From positions 1,225,661 to 1,289,660 of the forward strand of contig NW_004454282.1 in assembly GCF_000283155.1 (NCBI RefSeq): DNA of 64,000 nt, given 5' to 3'. The notes beneath the pieces were generated by a model that made no database searches, was not told where the DNA came from, and saw nothing but the letters and a program-made list of their open reading frames with translations. The number at the start of each line of letters is the position of its first letter. Positions within the stretch are counted from its first letter, which is position 1. Shown here in pieces: positions 58,850 through 64,000 of the stretch. The position numbers and the translations under genes were made by a program. Origin of the DNA: Ceratotherium simum simum (taxonomy: Eukaryota > Chordata > Mammalia > Perissodactyla > Rhinocerotidae).

Positions 58850-58975
58850 CATTTCCTATCTAACAATCGCTCTGAGCCTCAGTGGTTGCATCTGTAAAAT
58901 GGGGGCAGTGACACTGATGATGTGGGCTTGTCAGGATTAGAGATGATGTGTGTGAAGTCTCTGGTGCAGCTCCTG
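58850..58975 (+). repeat. MIR SINE relic
   Basis: 'Tctgagcctcagtggttgcatctgtaaaatgggggcagtgac'. It ends where the MLT1 LTR begins. Confidence 0.75.
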
Positions 58976-58983
58976 ACCCTTGG

Positions 58984-59332
58984 TGTCTTAGCTCAGGCTG
59001 CTATAACAGAGGACCACAGACTGGGTGGCTTATAAACAACAGAAATTTATTTCTTACAGTTCCAGAGGCTAGAAGTCTGAGATTAGGATGCCAGCATGGT
59101 GGGATTCTGTGAGAGTCCTCTTCCTGGTTGCAGGCTCTGGGCTTCTCATATCTTCCCATGGGGGAAAGACAGTTCTCTGGGGTCCCTTTATAAGAGCACT
59201 AATCTCAATCATGAGACTTCTCCCCTCAGGACCTTATTACTCCCCAAAACCCCACTTCCTAATATGATCATATTAGGGGGTGGAGTTTCAACATATGAAT
59301 TTGAGGGGGATACAGACATTCAGTCCATAACA
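58984..59332 (-). mobile_element. MLT1-type LTR (ERVL-MaLR), solo
   Basis: In reverse orientation: tgtcttagctcaggctgctataaca, 'gactgggtggcttataaacaacagaaatttatttc', 'ccctttataagagcactaatctcaatcatgag', ending cagtccataaca. Ends are TG...CA; 5-bp flanks cttgg and cttga nearly match. No retroviral coding region is attached. Confidence 0.85.
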
Positions 59333-60004
59333 CTTGAAAACCAGTCATAACTGACAGCTGCCATAATTGCTGTGCCTGTTGTCCTGGGCCCAACTTCCTG
59401 CTCATTGCAGTGGATGGTTACTAGAAAAACAACCCCTGGAAGTAGTTGGTAGTCAACGTGCCTCTTTCTTGAATCAAAACTGACTAAACCAACTCCAGAG
59501 AGCATATAAAGAGTGTGCCGCCATGGAGGGGTTCTGAGCACTGTGACCTCCTTTCCCTGTACTAAGCTTCCTGCTCCAGGGCCATGTCCAATCAGAACTA
59601 TTTGGGTCCCTTTGAGTACTAACTTGTTCCTCCTGTCCCCTCTCTGCCAAGGACACACCTGTACTTGGTTCTGCCTGTAGCCCACTGCCCATCACAAAGG
59701 CCTCTGATCTAGATGCAGGCTCATACAGGAGGATATGCAGAGGAGGAATTCCCATCTGGATTGGGATGTTTGATGGATGGCCTTCCATCCTCCCTAGGTA
59801 GGACGCTTCCAAACCCAAGAGGCTAGGATTGACGTAGGGCTACTTGACCACATGGCCAACAACTTGCTCTGAAGTCTTTGCCAGCAAACGTCTCTTCAGA
59901 AAGTTTGTTCTTCATCCAGTGATCCCTTTCACAACCCGCTTCCTCTCAATGCCTCTCAGGATATTCCCGGAATATGAAGGCTGCCTTCAAGAATACAATC
60001 TTCA

Positions 60005-60254
60005 GGGGCTGGCCCGGTGGTGTAGTGGTTAAGTTCGCGCACTCCGCTTTAGTGGCCCAGGGTCTGTGGGTTTGGATCCCGTGGGTGGACCTACGTATCG
60101 CTTATCAAGCCATCCTGTGGCAGGCGTCCCACATATAAAGTACAGGAAGATGGGCACGAATGTTAGCCCAGGGCCACTCTTCCTCAGCAGAAAGAGGAGG
60201 ATTGGCAACGGATGTTAGCTCAGGGCTAATCTTCCTCACACACACACAAAAAAA
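60005..60254 (+). mobile_element. ERE SINE, full length
   Basis: ggggctggcccggtggtgtagtggttaag head, 'gggcacgaatgttagcccaggg' and 'ggatgttagctcagggctaatcttcctcac' tail, then (ca)n and A7. I could not find a convincing target-site duplication. Confidence 0.92.
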
Positions 60255-60358
60255 TCCTGTCCTCTCTTTTGGTACAGAGTGATGTACTAGCTCTTTGTTT
60301 TTAAATTAATTTGCCTCAAATGATGCTACCTAGACCATGCCTCTGGAGCTTAAAGTAA

Positions 60359-60414
60359 TCTCTCTCTCTCTCTCTCTCTCGCTTATGTGCGTGTGTGCAC
60401 ACATGCACACACAC
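60359..60414. repeat. (TC)n run plus alternating purine-pyrimidine tract
   Basis: A (tc)11 stretch at 60359-60380 is followed by a 31-nt strictly alternating purine/pyrimidine run (60384-60414) containing gtgtgtgcacacatgcacac. Confidence 0.95.
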
Positions 60415-61099
60415 TTGAAAGAAAAAGTATTCTGGAACTCAGGGAAAAAAAAAGCACCATGGCTCCCACTTGTTATGGGAAACACAGTCTTGAATCCAAG
60501 TTCATGATTCCCTCCAGGCTGATGCAAAATGCTTTCTTCCTGAGATTTTAGCTGTGTTACTATTGGCAGTTTCAGCAGTCAAACCAGCACTTCCAGCAGT
60601 AAATACAGTTGACTTCAGCCTTAAAAACTGTCTCTTGCACAAAAAACTTTGAGGTAAGTAATGCAAATCACAAAGATTGGCAGTGAGGAGGTGCTACCCT
60701 GACCAGAGTAGGGAGAAAAGACACGACAGAATGGTCAGATGAGTCAGTCACTGCTCTGAGTGAGCGAAGAGATTTTGATGAGGCATCCACACGTTTAAGA
60801 GATGTGTCTGTGTGTTCTGTCTTGCAGCTGAATTGAGCGTTCAGTAAATTCTGAACTTCTCTTCGCCAAGAAACAGCCGTTCCTGTTCTTCTTATCTCTG
60901 AGGCGTGTAAGTGTGAGTTCATTTTGAGAATGTGACAGTGACAATCAAAACACGGAATCTTCTAGGGTCTCAAATCCAGGCTCTTCCACATAACTTATGA
61001 CTTCAATTTCTGTTTCATTGGAACCAGTTTTCTGCAAAACAAAACATTCTTCCTCAGATGTCTTTTAGAGAACTTTTTTTCTTCAGATTTCTTTAAAAT

Positions 61100-61500
61100 T
61101 GGTTTTAAGTCTATTTTGCTTATAAAAATAGTAAATGTTCACTGAATAAAATGTAGAAAATCAAGTAGGAAGAAGACAAAAAAAAAAAAATACCCATAAA
61201 CCTACCTCCCAAACATGGCCCACTGTTTCTCATAAGCCTTTTTTCCTAGGTATAAAGTTATCTTTACAGTTATGTGAAGGCAAATGGATAAATGGCTTTA
61301 TAAATTGATTTCTTTCTATGTAACATCATATAATATTTTAAATTATATTGTTATATATTCTCTGGCTGCATAATTTTTAGTAGGTCCATCATATTCCATA
61401 CATCCAGGGAGTAGGAAGGACAGCTAGTGTTCCTCTAAATTTGGATATTTGTTATATCCCATTTTAGCTATTATAAATAATGCAGATATTAATTAGAAAA
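61100..61500. mobile_element. Ancient interspersed repeat, family unassigned
   Basis: 'Aaaatgtagaaaatcaag', 'tacccataaacctacctccca', 'ggctgcataatttttagtagg...catattccatac' and 'ctattataaataatgcagat' follow a common old mammalian repeat pattern. Confidence 0.5.
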
Positions 61501-61549
61501 TTTGTGACAAAAAATACTACCTGTACCAGATCATATTCCTCTACCTCAT

Positions 61550-61675
61550 TTACTCATTCAATACGTTTTAGTGTCTACTCCACATTAGACACTGCACTAT
61601 GCATTGAATATGCAGTGAAGAAAACAGCATACATAGTCTCTGCCTTATGTGCTTAAATAGTCTATAGTCTACAAT
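61550..61675 (-). repeat. L2 LINE relic
   Basis: 'Tcattcaatacgttttagtgtctactccacattagacactgcactatgc', 'catagtctctgccttatgtgctt'. Confidence 0.65.
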
Positions 61676-62831
61676 TTTGGAAGGAACCTTCTCTGGTTAC
61701 CATTGTAGAAACAAAGAACAATTTCTAACTCAGATTTGGACAAGCAAAGCTCACTTAACGAGACTCATGGGATGGCAGCTATCCTCCAAATCCCAGGGCT
61801 GCAGGTAACCACACCAAGCTCAGAGGTGCAAGTTGTAATTCAAAGCAGAGGGTTTCCTTTCCCACTAGCTGAATGCTTCCCTGTGGTTTGCCAAACTGTC
61901 ACTGCCAGTAGCACCACTGGGCCCCCTTGTCATCCTTGTAGCAGAGGCCCCAAGGGTGAGTTGGACAGGTTCTGCCTTTGGAGGTAGAGGGTGGGACACC
62001 ACCACATGTAGCCCAGCTGTGGTCAGCTCTGCACTTGCTCTCATATTCTTTATTTTCTCAATTCTACCTGATCTCTCTGTCTCTCTCTCACTGGTCTGTT
62101 TTGACATGAAACTTTACAGTGTGAGAAGAGAGTACGTTGTCCTGTGGAGCCTGGCACTGCTGAGTTCTGACATTAATCCTTTGCTTTTTCAGAACCCAGC
62201 TTGTCTACCCTAAGTTGTTATTTTGCACACATGACTTGATTTTAATTAACAACAAACCACAAGCTTATACAATAAGCTCTTAAGCCAGTTTCTTTTACCG
62301 ACCTCAAAATATTAAAGGAAGTCTTTGGGGGCTCTGTAGGGAAATCATATACCAGCATTAAGATGTTCCATTAAGAGACCAGGACAAATGACTTCAGTCT
62401 GCTGCTAAAATCAAATGTAGTTTCTCAGGGATGAGTATGCTAGAGCGAGGAGAGACTGACAGCACAGATTCACATGAACTGAAAGTTTTACACTGGGGCC
62501 CCGCTCTCCTTCCGGAAAAGCTAGGGGTTAACAAGAGCAAACCAGCTGTTCCCCTGATAAAAGAGAACACAAGGATCGAACTAAGGGCAGAGTGATTCTT
62601 TTGCCAGCCTCAATTCTGTGCTTCACTAGGTTAGTAACTATCGTTGTCTATAATCATTTCAAACACCCAAACTGCAAACTCTAAAGAAAGGTCACAGCTT
62701 ATTGAAATAATTCATTTTGGTGACTGTTTGATCTCCTGTCCCTACAATGAGTCACCAGTTGATTCATCCAATCATGAGTCACTTTATTAGAGAGAAAACT
62801 AAATTTGTTAAGAAAATTGCTTGCTCTACAT

Positions 62832-63043
62832 CAGGGGTCTGCAAACTAGAGCCTGTGGGCCAAATCTGGCTTGTTACCTGTTTCTGTAAATAAAGTTTTA
62901 TTGGCACAGAGCCAAGCTCATTCATTTGCACATTGTCTCTGGCTGCTTTCACACTACAATGGCAGTGTTGAATAATTGAGATAAATCGTTTGGCCCTCAA
63001 ATATCTACTATCTGTCTTTATAGAAAAAGTTTGCTAATCCCTG
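62832..63043 (+). mobile_element. hAT-like nonautonomous DNA transposon, copy 2, full length
   Basis: It begins caggggtctgcaaactagag and ends aaaaagtttgctaatccctg, giving clear terminal inverted repeats; the centre has 'ctgtaaataaagttttattggcacagagcc'. No convincing 8-bp target duplication. Confidence 0.85.
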
Positions 63044-63089
63044 ATCCTAAATAACCATTCAGTTTAAGGACAGATTTGACAAGCAATGC

Positions 63090-63600
63090 GCAATAGGTAT
63101 ACACTGAAAATCACAAAGGTTGCTGAGAGAAATTTAAAAAACCTAAATAAATAAAGTGATATGTCATATTTATAGGTCGGAAAACTCATTGTTAAGATGT
63201 CACTTCTCCCGAAATTAACGCCTAATACTACACAACCCTGATCAAGATTCCAGCAGCACTGTCTGTAGTAATTAATAAACTGGCTTTAAAATTTATATGA
63301 AAATGCAAAGGACCTGGAATAACCAAAACAACTTTGGGAAAAAACATCATGTTTGGAAGCCTTACACTACCTGCTCTCCAGGTTTACAATAAAGCTACAG
63401 AAATCAAGACAGTATTGTACTGGCATAAAGACAGACAAATAGATCAATGAAACCAAATAGATAGTCCAGAAATAGACCCACAGATATATGGACAACTGAT
63501 TTTCAACAAGGATGCCAAGACAGTTCACTGGGGGAAAGGATGATTTTTTTCACCAAATGATGCTAGAACAATTGGATAGCCATAGGTAAGTGAACATTTG
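63090..63600 (+). mobile_element. L1 ORF2 3' fragment, decayed
   Basis: Sense-strand L1 ORF2 phrases in order: 'aaccctgatcaagattccagcagcac', 'ggacctggaataaccaaaacaactttgg', 'tacaataaagctacagaaatcaagacagtattgtactggcataaagacagac', 'ccagaaatagacccacagatatatggacaactgattttcaacaaggatgccaagac'. Frame-breaking changes make it non-functional. Its 3' UTR is not seen. Confidence 0.85.
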
Positions 63601-63784
63601 GTTAGGCCTTAGTGCTCTGAATGGTGAATAGGGCCAAAGAAAATGCATATTTGGGGAAATCATTTGCCTTCTCTGTGGTTCTTTATACTAAAGAACTAGG
63701 AAAAATTCTTCTGAAAACTTTATTGATTAGGGTACCCACGTGCAGAAACATGGGTTCTTAAAATGTCAGACCTAAATAGGACAT

Positions 63785-63920
63785 TGGACATCTCATCTAT
63801 GCTCCTTACTATACAGAAAAGGAAGTTAGGGCTCATGGAGTTGAAGGAATCACCCAAGGTCAGTTAAGAGATGGCTGATAGAAAAGATTCAAGTCTGACT
63901 GATTGAGGACGCTCAGCTGA
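63785..63920 (-). repeat. MIR relic (probable)
   Basis: 'Cagaaaaggaagttagggctcatggagttgaaggaatcacccaaggtcagttaag'. Confidence 0.5.
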
Positions 63921-64000
63921 GTTAGGACCCTTCCAATATTCCAAGACAGTAATGAACATCTAAAACAAAACAATCAGCCAAAGAGCAGAATGACTGAAGC

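Larger units (their letters stand above)
49626..64000. other. Intergenic region downstream of CNTN6
   Basis: I see no conserved exon, CpG island or RNA gene. Between the repeats listed separately, 50470-52010, 52390-53190, 55290-55560, 56880-57960, 59340-60000, 60420-61090 and 61680-62820 look unique and hold only chance ORFs of under about 110 codons. In other mammals the next gene distal to CNTN6 on this side is CNTN4, usually far away, so a gene desert is expected (established knowledge). Confidence 0.7.

Noticed and set aside
63090..63600. Reverse-transcriptase-like coding sequence
   Set aside because: It is a decayed L1 ORF2 3' fragment with broken frames, not an active gene.

Overview
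This is mammalian nuclear DNA, almost certainly from a perissodactyl and most likely a horse-type genome (Equus). Six full-length tRNA-derived SINEs of the equine repetitive element (ERE) type, plus one tiny 3' fragment, are scattered through it, most with intact target-site duplications. The background is typical placental sequence with MIR, L2, L1, MER5/MER20, MER8 and MLT1 relics. Rhinoceros or tapir is not excluded, because related SINEs occur there.

The only protein-coding gene I can support is the 3' half of CNTN6 (contactin-6, NB-3) on the + strand. Positions 1-19878 are the interior of a large intron with no exon that I can recognise. Eleven exons follow between 19879 and 47898, all with GT-AG borders and an intact reading frame. 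Two encode the last Ig domain (Ig6). Eight encode the four fibronectin III domains, two exons per domain. The last encodes the GPI-anchor signal and stop codon. Every intron at a domain boundary is phase 1, so each domain is a symmetric two-exon cassette. A 3' UTR of about 1.7 kb follows, with a good AATAAA plus GU-rich element near 49601-49630.

From about 49.6 kb to the end I see no gene. This intergenic stretch holds an L2 relic, a nearly perfect 210-bp tandem duplication beside a GATA microsatellite, a palindromic MITE, two copies of one hAT-like element, an MLT1 LTR, a seventh ERE locus and, at the far end, an L1 ORF2 fragment.

I found no undescribed multi-gene system. The points most worth a second look are a possible composite terminal exon after exon J that would replace the GPI anchor with a 45-residue tail, a 36-bp L1-derived sequence repeated exactly beside that exon, a NAGNAG acceptor in the Ig6 domain, the 210-bp tandem duplication, an ultra-short 37-bp ERE insertion, and several nested or duplicated repeats.
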